From positions 1 through 7,411 of the forward strand of contig CANJRK010000040.1 of the NCBI GenBank assembly GCA_947476765.1: 7,411 bases of DNA, given 5' to 3'. The notes under the pieces are model-generated. The model was not told the origin of the DNA and did no database searches. It was given only the letters and a program-made list of their open reading frames with translations. The stretch comes from Actinomycetota bacterium. Its GTDB lineage: Bacteria; Actinomycetota; Actinomycetes; S36-B12; UBA5976. Positions 1 through 7,044 of the stretch are shown piece by piece. Each line of letters begins with the position of its first letter. The first letter of the stretch is position 1. A program made the position numbers and the translations under genes.

Positions 1-123
1 GGTATCCAAAATTGTGAGTTTTAGCTGGTTTGGTTTGCCTAGCGCCGCCAGGATCTGCTGATGTGGCGTAACCATCGTGGGGCTGGTTTCCCCAGATCCC
101 ATAACCACAATTTGTCTAGCCAC
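1..123 (-). CDS. Cyanophycinase/peptidase S51-like (type 1 glutamine amidotransferase-like) protein, 5' end only
   Basis: This is the N-terminal 41 codons of a leftward gene that runs off the left edge. Read from a GTG at 121-123 it begins MARQIVVMGSGETSPTM and continues through TPHQQILAALGK to LTILDT at the edge, without a stop. The pattern of a hydrophobic beta strand, then a GSGE turn, then a helix and a second strand ending in LDT resembles the start of proteins annotated as cyanophycinase / peptidase S51-like or type 1 glutamine amidotransferase-like. The catalytic residues lie outside the window, so the activity cannot be judged. An in-frame TAG lies five codons upstream (139-141) with no ATG between, so GTG is the first available start; GTG at codon 6 and ATG at codon 8 are alternatives. 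No Shine-Dalgarno is visible, so translation may be leaderless. It is divergent from ppk. Coding status is fairly likely; the family is tentative. Confidence 0.6.
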   Translation of the reverse strand, partial: MARQIVVMGSGETSPTMVTPHQQILAALGKPNQLKLTILDT

Positions 124-152
124 GGCTAAATCATTGCACTATCTGGCCAATA

Positions 153-191
153 GTTCACCTTTTGATTTGTTGGCTTTAGGAGTTGTTTACC
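153..191 (+). promoter_or_regulatory. Candidate weak PHO box upstream of ppk
   Basis: GTTCACC at 153-159 exactly matches the core unit of actinobacterial PhoP-binding sites and also the first unit of the box upstream of pstS here. A degenerate second unit (GATTTGT) follows 11 bp later at 164-170, and GTTTACC occurs at 185-191. The first-to-last spacing is 32 bp, close to the 33 bp between the first and fourth units of the pstS box. The middle units are poor, so this would be a weak or accessory site. It lies in the 92-bp divergent spacer and could also affect the leftward gene. Confidence 0.45.
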
Positions 192-200
192 TAAGTATGT

Positions 201-213
201 AAAGGTAGAAGGG
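201..213 (+). promoter_or_regulatory. ppk ribosome binding region
   Basis: Two purine-rich blocks precede the ATG at 216: AAAGG at 201-205 (10-nt spacer) and AGAAGGG at 207-213 (only a 2-nt spacer). The first has the more usual distance. Together they support the start at 216, although the next ATG (234) is also upstream of the conserved region. Confidence 0.5.
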
Positions 214-215
214 CT

Positions 216-2375
216 ATGACCGAGACTTCCCAAATGGCCCCCGTGGCAAGTGCGCTTCCTGGCGATCGATTTTTAGATCGCGAGCTATCCTGGCTTGCCT
301 TCAATCAGCGCGTACTTGAATTGGCCCAAGACCATGATATGGAGCTCTTGGAACGCGTTAAATACCTATCTATTTTCGCCAGTAACTTAGACGAATTCTT
401 TATGGTGCGAGTTGCCGGGTTAAAACGCAGATTAGCTACAGGCATCGCAAAAAAGACAATCTCTGGAAAACTTCCAGGCGAAGTGCACTCCGAAGTTTTG
501 GCACAGAGCTACGAAGCTATGAATGAGGCCTCAAAAACTTTCAACGATTCAATTTTGCCGGCACTTGTTGCCAGTGGCATTGAAATTTTGCGCTGGGAAG
601 AACTCACTAGCGACGAACGTGAAGCTATGTCGAAATTATTTGAAGAACAAGTTTTTCCAGTTCTTACCCCGCTTGCCGTGGATCCATCACATCCATTCCC
701 ATATATTTCCGGACTATCCCTTAATCTGGCGGTAGTTGTTAAGAATCCTTCTGCTGGGGACGAACTATTCGCTCGCGTTAAAGTACCGCCATCGCTCCCG
801 CGCTTCATTGAAGTTTCACGACAGCGGTTTGTGACATTGGAAGATGTAATTTCAGGCCATTTAGACAAACTATTTCCTGGCATGCAGGTGCTTCAGTATC
901 ACGCATTTCGAGTAACGCGCAATGAGGAGCTTGAAGTAGAAGAAGACGATGCGGAAAACCTGCTGCAGGCACTTGAACGTGAGCTCATGCGTCGACGTTT
1001 CGGGCCAGCTGTTCGCCTCGAAGTAGAAAACTCTATTGACCCTCATGTGTTGGATCTGATCATCAGTGAACTTGGTGTGGAGTACAACGAAGTTTTCAGA
1101 TTGACCGGGCCGCTTGATCATGAATCTTTGCTTGAATTAGCAAAACTTAATCGTGAAGATCTAAAAGCCCCAGTTTTTATAGCGCGAACGAGTACTGCAC
1201 TTGCCGAAGTCGAGAGTTCAACCGCGCCTGATATTTTGGATGTGATGCGGCACCGTGAGGTACTACTTCACCACCCATACGATTCGTTTTCAACCAGCAT
1301 GCAGCTTTTCTTGGAGCAAGCATCTAACGATCCAAATGTATTAGCTATTAAGCAAACTTTGTATCGGACTTCGGGAGACTCCCCGATTGTTGATGCCCTA
1401 ATCAATGCGGCCGAAATGGGTAAGCAGGTCCTGGCCGTAGTTGAAATTAAGGCTCGCTTTGATGAGCAAAACAATATCGACTGGGCACGAAAACTTGAAG
1501 AAGCGGGCGTCCATGTTGTTTACGGAATTGTTGGTCTCAAAACTCATGCCAAACTTTGTTTAGTAGTAAGAAACGATGGCGGCAAATTGAATCGCTACGT
1601 TCACATTGGAACCGGTAACTACAATCCTCGAACCGCCAGACACTACGAAGACTATGGACTACTAACAACTGACCCGAAAATTGGAGAAGATGTCGCCAGT
1701 CTGTTTAATCACCTGAGCGGGTACGGCGTCCAAGGTGAGTATCACCGACTAATTGTGGCGCCAAAGGGCCTTCGCTCTGGACTAATTTCTCGTATTGAAC
1801 GTGAAATTGAACATGTCCGAAATGGCCATGACGGACACATCCGGTTTAAGTGCAACGCGATCGTCGATGAGTCAGTGATCGATGCTTTGTATCGAGCCTC
1901 CCAGGCTGGCGTGAAGGTGGATATTTTTGTTCGAGGAATTTGTGCCTTGCGCCCCGGAGTTCCTGGTTGCTCCGAGAATATTCGCGTCCGTAGTGTGCTT
2001 GGCAGATTTTTGGAACATAGCCGGATATATGATTTTGCAAATGCCGGAGATCGAGAGACTTGGTTAGGTTCACCAGACCTAATGCATCGAAATCTAGATC
2101 GCCGCGTTGAAGCCTTGGTTCGAATTAACCCCCAGGATTCGGAAACTATCGTTGAGGTAATCGATTTGGGAATGTCAGATAACACCGCCTCATGGCATTT
2201 ACAGCCAGATGGCGAATGGATTCGCAAACACGAAGATGAAAATGGCGAACCATTAATCAACTATCAAGAGTTACTGATTAACCGTCATCCAATTGCTCGG
2301 TCCGCTGCGGATTCACCAATTCCGCGGCGAATCGACACAATTCTGAACAAGGTTGGACTCTTTGGCAGCCACTGA
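216..2375 (+). CDS. ppk: Polyphosphate kinase 1 (PPK1)
   Basis: PPK1 reversibly transfers the gamma-phosphate of ATP to a growing inorganic polyphosphate chain; it is the main enzyme of bacterial polyP storage. The 719-residue protein is full length for the family (about 690-740). The N domain begins with the conserved RFLDRELSWLAFNQRV block (from residue 18) and SNLDEFFMVRV, whose Asn57 matches the family's ATP-binding Asn. The catalytic half carries EIKARFDEQNNI, GLKTHAK with His444, and YVHIGTGNYNPRTA with His463. A second conserved His601 lies in RFLEHSRIY. The spacings 444-463 and 444-601 equal those of the E. coli residues 435, 454 and 592, so the phosphohistidine site looks intact. Its 3' end overlaps the following MutT1-like gene, implying co-transcription. 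A GTTCACC-type site lies upstream. The identification is secure. Confidence 0.98.
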   Translation: MTETSQMAPVASALPGDRFLDRELSWLAFNQRVLELAQDHDMELLERVKYLSIFASNLDEFFMVRVAGLKRRLATGIAKKTISGKLPGEVHSEVLAQSYEAMNEASKTFNDSILPALVASGIEILRWEELTSDEREAMSKLFEEQVFPVLTPLAVDPSHPFPYISGLSLNLAVVVKNPSAGDELFARVKVPPSLPRFIEVSRQRFVTLEDVISGHLDKLFPGMQVLQYHAFRVTRNEELEVEEDDAENLLQALERELMRRRFGPAVRLEVENSIDPHVLDLIISELGVEYNEVFRLTGPLDHESLLELAKLNREDLKAPVFIARTSTALAEVESSTAPDILDVMRHREVLLHHPYDSFSTSMQLFLEQASNDPNVLAIKQTLYRTSGDSPIVDALINAAEMGKQVLAVVEIKARFDEQNNIDWARKLEEAGVHVVYGIVGLKTHAKLCLVVRNDGGKLNRYVHIGTGNYNPRTARHYEDYGLLTTDPKIGEDVASLFNHLSGYGVQGEYHRLIVAPKGLRSGLISRIEREIEHVRNGHDGHIRFKCNAIVDESVIDALYRASQAGVKVDIFVRGICALRPGVPGCSENIRVRSVLGRFLEHSRIYDFANAGDRETWLGSPDLMHRNLDRRVEALVRINPQDSETIVEVIDLGMSDNTASWHLQPDGEWIRKHEDENGEPLINYQELLINRHPIARSAADSPIPRRIDTILNKVGLFGSH
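2349..2352 (+). promoter_or_regulatory. Ribosome binding site deciding the mutT1-like start
   Basis: AAGG lies inside the 3' end of ppk. It sits 9 nt before the TTG at 2362 but directly abuts the alternative TTG at 2353. The spacing favours 2362 as the initiation codon. The motif is short, so this is suggestive only. Confidence 0.45.
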
Positions 2376-3282
2376 AAAGATTGTCGCAGCCGGTGCAGTC
2401 GTCACGCGAATCGGTCCCTCGGGAACCGAGTACCTATTAGTTCATCGCGGATACCGATCAGACTGGACTTTTCCAAAGGGAAAAGTTGATCCTGGGGAAC
2501 ATGTGCTAACTGCAGCAATCAGAGAAGTGCGCGAAGAAACTGGTTACGCTATCGAACTTGGCATTCCGCTTCCAACGCAAACTTACAAAGTTGAAGGAAG
2601 GCTAAAGGACTCGCATTACTGGGTTGGCAAGTTGTTGTCCGGTGAATTTGTTCCCAATGATGAAGTTGATGAAATTGCTTGGTTACCTTTTGAGCAGGCA
2701 AAAGACAAACTAACTTATGAACACGATCTCGAAGTTCTTTCTTCGGCAGCTAATGCGATTCCAACCATTGCGTTTGCGATATTGCGACATACCCAATCTG
2801 TTAAGCGAGTCGAATGGTTACTGAGTGCAGATGGGTTATCTGAAGTTGATGCCAGCCGTCCATTAACTGCAGTAGGGCGCATGCAAGCTAACTCACTTGT
2901 TGGCGCACTCGCGGCCTTTGGTATTGCCAAAATTCACTCTTCGGATTCCCGCCGGTGTCGAGATACCGTGGGCCCATATGCAACTGCACGAAGTCTGTCA
3001 GTCACATTGGAAAAGACGGTAAGTGAAGAGCGCCATAAAGATAATCCAGAAAAGGCGATGGCTCGCGTTATGGATCTTGCTGGGATTGCTAGTCCAACAG
3101 TGCTGTGCACACATCGCCCAGTTTTACCTACAGTTATGGGCTCGCTAAGTTCTATTTTTACTCTAGTTGATGAAGCCAAGAAGGCATTTGATCCAGCACT
3201 CACACCAGGGTCACTCGTTGTTTTCCACCGAGATGTGAAAGATCTCAAGCGAATAGTCGCTGTCGAACGCTACTTACACTAA
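2362..3282 (+). CDS. mutT1: MutT1-like Nudix hydrolase fused to a histidine-phosphatase domain
   Basis: This is a two-domain hydrolase of 306 residues from the TTG at 2362. Residues 5-130 are a Nudix domain with a perfect Nudix box at 40-62: Gly40, Glu46, Arg54-Glu55, Glu58-Glu59, Gly61. Residues 138-306 are a histidine-phosphatase-like domain with LRHTQS (Arg142-His143), the SSDSRRC segment (193-199), Glu222/223 and CTHRPVLP with His251. Mycobacterial MutT1 has the same architecture; it hydrolyses 8-oxo-guanine nucleotides and diadenosine polyphosphates and also follows ppk. The third position of the usual RHG motif is Thr here; mycobacterial MutT1 is also not Gly there, as I recall. The TTG at 2362 has an AAGG at good spacing and starts just before the conserved KIVAAGAVV strand; the TTG at 2353 would add three residues. 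It overlaps ppk by 14 nt. The stop codon directly abuts the convergent pstB stop. The family is certain; the exact substrate is inferred. Confidence 0.9.
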   Translation: MAATEKIVAAGAVVTRIGPSGTEYLLVHRGYRSDWTFPKGKVDPGEHVLTAAIREVREETGYAIELGIPLPTQTYKVEGRLKDSHYWVGKLLSGEFVPNDEVDEIAWLPFEQAKDKLTYEHDLEVLSSAANAIPTIAFAILRHTQSVKRVEWLLSADGLSEVDASRPLTAVGRMQANSLVGALAAFGIAKIHSSDSRRCRDTVGPYATARSLSVTLEKTVSEERHKDNPEKAMARVMDLAGIASPTVLCTHRPVLPTVMGSLSSIFTLVDEAKKAFDPALTPGSLVVFHRDVKDLKRIVAVERYLH

Positions 3283-4134
3283 TTATCCGAAGCGACCTGA
3301 AATGTAGTCTTCAGTTCGGGAGTCGCTCGGATTTGTGAATATCTTTGAAGTTTGATCCATCTCGACTAAATGGCCATAGCGTTGACCAGCATCATCAACC
3401 CGAGCGCTAAAGAACGCAGTGCGGTCAGATACCCGAGCGGCCTGCTGCATATTGTGGGTAACAATTACTACCGTGTAATCGTTTACTAATTCCAACATCA
3501 AATCTTCGATTAATGATGTCGCTATTGGATCCAGCGATGCGCACGGTTCATCCATTAACAGAATGTCGGGAGATGTTGCAATAGCCCGAGCAATACAAAG
3601 ACGCTGTTGCTGCCCACCAGAAAGTGCAAAGCCACTTTGGTCTAACTTGTCCTTGACTTCAGACCACAAGCCAGCCTTTGAAAGGGCGTGCTCAACCAAG
3701 TCTGCCGTCTCGGACTTATCTAACTTCATTCCAGTCACTCTTGGTCCATAAGCAACGTTGTCAAAAATAGATTTAGGAAATGGGTTTGGTTTTTGAAATA
3801 CCATGCCAACGCGGCGGCGAACTTCAATCGGATCCACGGTTGCGGCATATAAATCTTGGCCGCGATAATCAATTACTCCAGTTACTCGAGCACTTGGCAC
3901 TAAATCATTAGTTCGGTTTAGGCATCGTAAAACGGTTGATTTACCGCAACCCGATGGCCCGATGAAAGCAGTAATTTGATTAGCTCCGACATCGAGAGAT
4001 ATGTCTCGCACTGCGTGGAAGCTTCCGTAGTAAACATCGAGGTTTCGAAGTTCCATGATTGGGTGCACAGTTTCGCCACGAGTGGATGCACCAAGGTGCA
4101 TACTTCGGCTAAGACCTTGGGAATCTGATGTCAT
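3283..4134 (-). CDS. pstB: Phosphate ABC transporter ATP-binding protein PstB
   Basis: PstB is the cytoplasmic ATPase that powers phosphate import through PstC-PstA. From the ATG at 4134 it has 283 residues. All ABC motifs are present: Walker A GPSGCGKST (59-67), Q-loop Gln114 in the PstB-typical VFQKPNPFP, signature LSGGQQQR (171-178), Walker B ILLMDEP (191-197) and H-loop His227. The D-loop reads ASLD where PstB usually has SALD. The C-terminus TEDYISGRFG is the family's normal ending, so the gene is complete. A TTG at 4149 is an alternative start, but AGGAG five bases before 4134 makes that ATG the clear choice; about 26 residues precede the conserved MELRNLDVYYG core. It is the last gene of pstSCAB, 8 nt after pstA, and no phoU follows. 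Instead the convergent mutT1-like gene abuts it. Confidence 0.97.
   Translation of the reverse strand: MTSDSQGLSRSMHLGASTRGETVHPIMELRNLDVYYGSFHAVRDISLDVGANQITAFIGPSGCGKSTVLRCLNRTNDLVPSARVTGVIDYRGQDLYAATVDPIEVRRRVGMVFQKPNPFPKSIFDNVAYGPRVTGMKLDKSETADLVEHALSKAGLWSEVKDKLDQSGFALSGGQQQRLCIARAIATSPDILLMDEPCASLDPIATSLIEDLMLELVNDYTVVIVTHNMQQAARVSDRTAFFSARVDDAGQRYGHLVEMDQTSKIFTNPSDSRTEDYISGRFG
3291..3327 (+). other. Imperfect hairpin downstream of the mutT1-like gene, inside the pstB 3' end
   Basis: AGCGAC (3291-3296) can pair with GTCGCT (3322-3327). CTGAA (3297-3301) can pair with TTCAG (3310-3314) around an 8-nt loop, leaving a 7-nt bulge on one side. It begins 8 nt after the mutT1-like stop codon but has no following T run, and it lies in pstB coding sequence. 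It could be a weak or factor-assisted 3' end structure, or simply a by-product of coding sequence. Confidence 0.2.
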
Positions 4135-4139
4135 CTTTT

Positions 4140-4144
4140 CTCCT
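4140..4144 (-). promoter_or_regulatory. Shine-Dalgarno of pstB
   Basis: AGGAG on the minus strand, 5 nt before the ATG at 4134, is the strongest ribosome binding site in the window. It overlaps the pstA stop codon (TAG at 4145-4143), coupling the two genes and ruling against the upstream TTG start. Confidence 0.8.
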
Positions 4145-5027
4145 ACCAACGCTTTGCAAACTTATTACGAATGAAAATGGCAACACCGTTCATGCTCAAC
4201 AAAATTACGAGCAGCAGCATGCTTGTTGCGGCAGCTAACTGCTTGAATTCGTCCTGTGCAGCACTTGTCCAACTGAAGATCTGGATCGGCATAGTGGTAA
4301 AGCCAGCAAACAATCCATTTGGATCGTAAGTTATGAAAACCAAAGCACCAAGAAGTAATAGTGGCGCCGCCTCACCAATTGCACGCGAAACGGCCAGGAT
4401 CGTTCCGGTGGCAATTCCAGGAATCGCAGCAGGCAGAGTCTGCTTTGTGACGGTTTGAACCTCAGTGGCGCCAAGGGCTAGTGAACCGTCACGGATTTCT
4501 TGTGGAACTGCTCGCAATGCTTCTCGAGTGGTCAAAATGACAACCGGCAAGATCAGCAGTGCTAAAGCTAATGAACCACCAATAACAACATTCTTGTTCT
4601 TCAACCCAAGCAAGGTAAGGATGCCAAGCGTTAACATGCCATAAAGAATTGCTGGTACGGCAGCCAAGTTTTGAATATTCAACTCGATGAGTTTGTTGTA
4701 CCACTTGGTACGATCTGCAAATTCCTCTAAGTAAACAGCTGCTGCAATTCCGATCGGAATTGCCATAAATGCGGTAACCGTGACAACGAACAGTGAACCT
4801 AAAATTGCCGCTCTAGCTCCAGCATCAGCCGGTGTGGTGTTGTTGTAATCGGTAAAGAGGCGTATGTCGTAACGGCCCATACCATTCATGGCGGTTGTTA
4901 CTAACAAAATAATTAGGAATAGAAACGCTACAAAAAGGCTGAGCCAGAGTAATCCCAAGAACATAATAGATTTAAAGTTGCGCTCATGGTTCTTGCCTTC
5001 GATAGACCAATTTGCTGCAGTTGTCAT
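4143..5027 (-). CDS. pstA: Phosphate ABC transporter permease PstA
   Basis: PstA is one of the two inner-membrane permeases that form the phosphate channel. It has 294 residues with about six hydrophobic segments, near 20-45, 74-100, 117-140, 148-167, 205-232 and 268-287. The permease EAA loop that docks on PstB is at about 169-189 (REALRAVPQEIRDGSLALGA). Conserved PstA features include PIGIAAAVYLEEFA (91-104) and AVSRAIGEAAPLL (212-224). The start is well supported: GAGAGG lies 7 nt upstream, and the ATG shares its A with the pstC stop (TAATG), a typical translational coupling. The TAG stop falls within the pstB ribosome binding site. Nothing is truncated. Confidence 0.97.
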   Translation of the reverse strand: MTTAANWSIEGKNHERNFKSIMFLGLLWLSLFVAFLFLIILLVTTAMNGMGRYDIRLFTDYNNTTPADAGARAAILGSLFVVTVTAFMAIPIGIAAAVYLEEFADRTKWYNKLIELNIQNLAAVPAILYGMLTLGILTLLGLKNKNVVIGGSLALALLILPVVILTTREALRAVPQEIRDGSLALGATEVQTVTKQTLPAAIPGIATGTILAVSRAIGEAAPLLLLGALVFITYDPNGLFAGFTTMPIQIFSWTSAAQDEFKQLAAATSMLLLVILLSMNGVAIFIRNKFAKRW

Positions 5028-5953
5028 TAGTAAGCCTCTCGATATCGGCGCACTAATCGAATACTTATGAAATTAATTATTAAAGTGCTCATGAAGAGCA
5101 AAAGACCTACGGCAAACAATGTGTCGTACTCAAGAGAACCCACGCGTGAATCTCCCAGTGCTGCATTTGCGATGAAGCCAGTCATGGTTTGGGCGCCTTC
5201 AAGTGGGTTACTCGAAATGTTTGGTTTATTTCCTGCAGCAAGTGCAACGATCATGGTTTCGCCTACAGCTCTAGAAATACCTAGTACTACGGCGGCGGCA
5301 ATTCCGGAAAACGCGGCAGGAAATACAACCCGTAATGTTGTTTGCATTTTGTTTGCGCCAAGTGCAAAAGATCCTTGCCGCATTGCAAGGGGAACTGCTG
5401 ACAGTGCATCTTCCGAGAGTGATGCCACAGTTGGAATGATCATGACGCCCATTACTAATCCTGCAGATAGCACGCTAAATGTTCCAACATCTAGCCCCAT
5501 CCAATCCTTTAGGACTACTCGCGTAACAAACTCAATGGCAAAGAAACCATAGACAACTGTTGGAATGCCTGCAAGCAATTCGACTACTGGCTTTAATCGA
5601 CGCCGCGTCTTATCACTTGCATATTCCGACAGATACATCGCAGACCCAAGTCCAAATGGAACTGCCACAATCAATGCAATCGTGGTGGTCCAAAGTGTGC
5701 CAACTATTAACGGCAACACACCGAAGCTGGCTGGCTTGAATCGAGGTGCCCAGCGGGTTCCAGTTAGAAAATCCATAACTGGAACTTGGCGAAAGAATTC
5801 AAGCGCGGGAACTAGCAGCGACCAGACAATTCCAATTGTGATCAAAACCGAAAAAGCAGATGCCGCAAATAGTGTGCCTCGAATAATGCGTTCACCGATT
5901 CGAAGTGAGGAACTGCGAAGTGAAAAATCATCAATTTTCACCGAACTATTCAT
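5027..5953 (-). CDS. pstC: Phosphate ABC transporter permease PstC
   Basis: PstC is the second channel-forming permease. The core has about six membrane segments (near residues 27-52, 78-107, 122-148, 160-178, 213-240 and 277-303 of the 308-residue form). Its EAA loop is at 181-201 (EDALSAVPLAMRQGSFALGA), followed by ISRAVGETMIVALAAG, a conserved PstC stretch. The start is uncertain. The frame is open to a GTG at 6019 (330 aa), with ATGs at 5980, 5962 and 5953. AGGA lies 10 nt before 5953 but only 1 nt before 5962, and the other candidates have only AGG or GGA at about 8 nt. I chose 5953, which leaves a short Ser-rich cytoplasmic tail. The stop overlaps the pstA start by one base. A hairpin separates it from pstS. 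Confidence 0.94.
   Translation of the reverse strand: MNSSVKIDDFSLRSSSLRIGERIIRGTLFAASAFSVLITIGIVWSLLVPALEFFRQVPVMDFLTGTRWAPRFKPASFGVLPLIVGTLWTTTIALIVAVPFGLGSAMYLSEYASDKTRRRLKPVVELLAGIPTVVYGFFAIEFVTRVVLKDWMGLDVGTFSVLSAGLVMGVMIIPTVASLSEDALSAVPLAMRQGSFALGANKMQTTLRVVFPAAFSGIAAAVVLGISRAVGETMIVALAAGNKPNISSNPLEGAQTMTGFIANAALGDSRVGSLEYDTLFAVGLLLFMSTLIINFISIRLVRRYREAY
5035..5040 (-). promoter_or_regulatory. Shine-Dalgarno of pstA
   Basis: GAGAGG on the minus strand, 7 nt before the ATG at 5027, lies within the last codons of pstC. It supports the one-base stop/start overlap as the true junction. Confidence 0.7.
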
Positions 5954-6023
5954 TTCGCTCATTTCCTGAGATTTACGCATTCTGGAATTCCGGGAACTTG
6001 TAAATAGATTATCGGACACGCAA

Positions 6024-6055
6024 CTGGCCTGACAGGACTATCCCCGCCAGGCCAG
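6024..6055 (-). repeat. Hairpin in the pstS-pstC intergenic region
   Basis: CTGGCCTG (6024-6031) and CAGGCCAG (6048-6055) are perfect inverted repeats that form an 8-bp GC-rich stem with a 16-nt loop. The stem starts 13 nt after the pstS stop codon. No T run follows on the minus strand, so it does not look like a full intrinsic terminator. It fits an RNA-stabilising or partial-attenuation element that would let pstS be expressed above pstCAB, as is known for binding-protein genes in ABC importer operons. The function is inferred. Confidence 0.65.
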
Positions 6056-6068
6056 CATTTAGTGCGAT

Positions 6069-7025
6069 TTACTTAAGACCAGCTACTGCGGTTTGGGCAG
6101 TTGTCTTCTGGTCTGCACTCAACGGTACGAAAAGTGCCTTTGAAGTGATGGCATCATCGTTAGCGACGAAGTACTCGGCAAATGCCAAGACTTCAGCGCG
6201 AGCTGCTGATGCTTTGTTTACGTAGATGAACAATGGGCGGGAAAGTGGTGCGTAGGTTCCAGCCTGTGCGGTCTCGATTGATGGAGCAACGCAACCGGTG
6301 CCGCCATCAACTTCAACAGCAGTTAGCTTGTCCATGTTCTCTTCGAAGTAAGAAAGGCCAAAGTAACCAAGAGCGCCCTTCGCACCTTCAACACCCTGAA
6401 CTGTGACGTTGTCATCTTCAGTTGGGTTGTAGTCTGTGCGAGATGCGCCTTCTTCGCCATTAATTGCTTTGGTGAAGTAATCGAATGTTCCGGAGTCAGT
6501 TCCAGCGCCGTAAAGATCAAGTGGCACATCTGGGAAGCCAGCACGAATTTGAGACCACGAAGTAACAGTGCCTTCAGCAGCTGGTTCCCACATTTTCTTT
6601 AGTTCGTCAACGGTCAAGCATGTTGCCCAATCGTTTTCCTTGTTAACAACAATTGTTAGCGCATCATTAGCCACAACGATTTCAGTGAATTCGATTCCAG
6701 CTGCAGCACACTCTGCGGCTTCTTCGTCCTTAATTGGACGGGAGGCATTTGAGATGTCCGTTTCGCCAGCACAGAATTTTTTAAATCCGCCACCGGTTCC
6801 TGATGTACCTACGGAAACGTTGACACTGGCATTCTCTGCTTTAAAAAGTTCGCCGGCTGCAGCTGCAAGAGGTGCAACAGTTGATGAACCGTCAATGCGA
6901 ATTTCAGATGAACTAGCAGTCGGTGCAGAAGAAGCACCGTCACCTGAATTTGTGCCACCACAGGCGGCTAGAAGTAGTGCGGCAGGGATTACAACTGCTG
7001 CTACTTTTAGGTTAAAACGAGGCAT
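6069..7025 (-). CDS. pstS: Phosphate-binding lipoprotein PstS
   Basis: PstS is the extracytoplasmic receptor that captures phosphate and delivers it to PstC-PstA. The 318-residue protein has a lipoprotein signal peptide: a charged N-terminus, a hydrophobic core (8-19) and the lipobox LAAC with Cys22 as the lipid anchor. A Gly/Ser/Thr/Ala-rich linker (23-40) suits a surface-tethered protein. The ligand-binding segments of the family are visible: DGSSTVAPLA (45-54), GTSGTGGGFKKF (73-84) and YGAGTDSGTFDYF (172-184). The frame is open to a GTG at 7058, but that start would add a charged stretch before the signal peptide and has no ribosome binding site. The ATG at 7025 has GAAAGGA 8 nt upstream and gives a standard signal. 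It is the first gene of the operon, behind a clear PHO box, so strong induction by phosphate limitation is expected. Confidence 0.97.
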   Translation of the reverse strand: MPRFNLKVAAVVIPAALLLAACGGTNSGDGASSAPTASSSEIRIDGSSTVAPLAAAAGELFKAENASVNVSVGTSGTGGGFKKFCAGETDISNASRPIKDEEAAECAAAGIEFTEIVVANDALTIVVNKENDWATCLTVDELKKMWEPAAEGTVTSWSQIRAGFPDVPLDLYGAGTDSGTFDYFTKAINGEEGASRTDYNPTEDDNVTVQGVEGAKGALGYFGLSYFEENMDKLTAVEVDGGTGCVAPSIETAQAGTYAPLSRPLFIYVNKASAARAEVLAFAEYFVANDDAITSKALFVPLSADQKTTAQTAVAGLK

Positions 7026-7033
7026 TTGCCTTT

Positions 7034-7040
7034 TCCTTTC
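7034..7040 (-). promoter_or_regulatory. Shine-Dalgarno of pstS
   Basis: GAAAGGA on the minus strand ends 8 nt before the ATG at 7025. It decides against the upstream in-frame GTG at 7058. A second AAAAGG sits only 3 nt from the ATG and is probably too close to be used. Confidence 0.7.
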
Positions 7041-7044
7041 GGTA

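Noticed and set aside
1742..2260. 172-codon minus-strand open frame opposite ppk
   Set aside because: It lies wholly within the conserved catalytic half of PPK1 and its translation is Ser/Arg-rich without any domain, as expected for a shadow frame.
5067..5969. Plus-strand open frames of 161 and 134 codons opposite pstC
   Set aside because: Both are antisense to highly conserved membrane-segment codons; their Ser/Thr/Ala-rich compositions mirror hydrophobic codons on the other strand.
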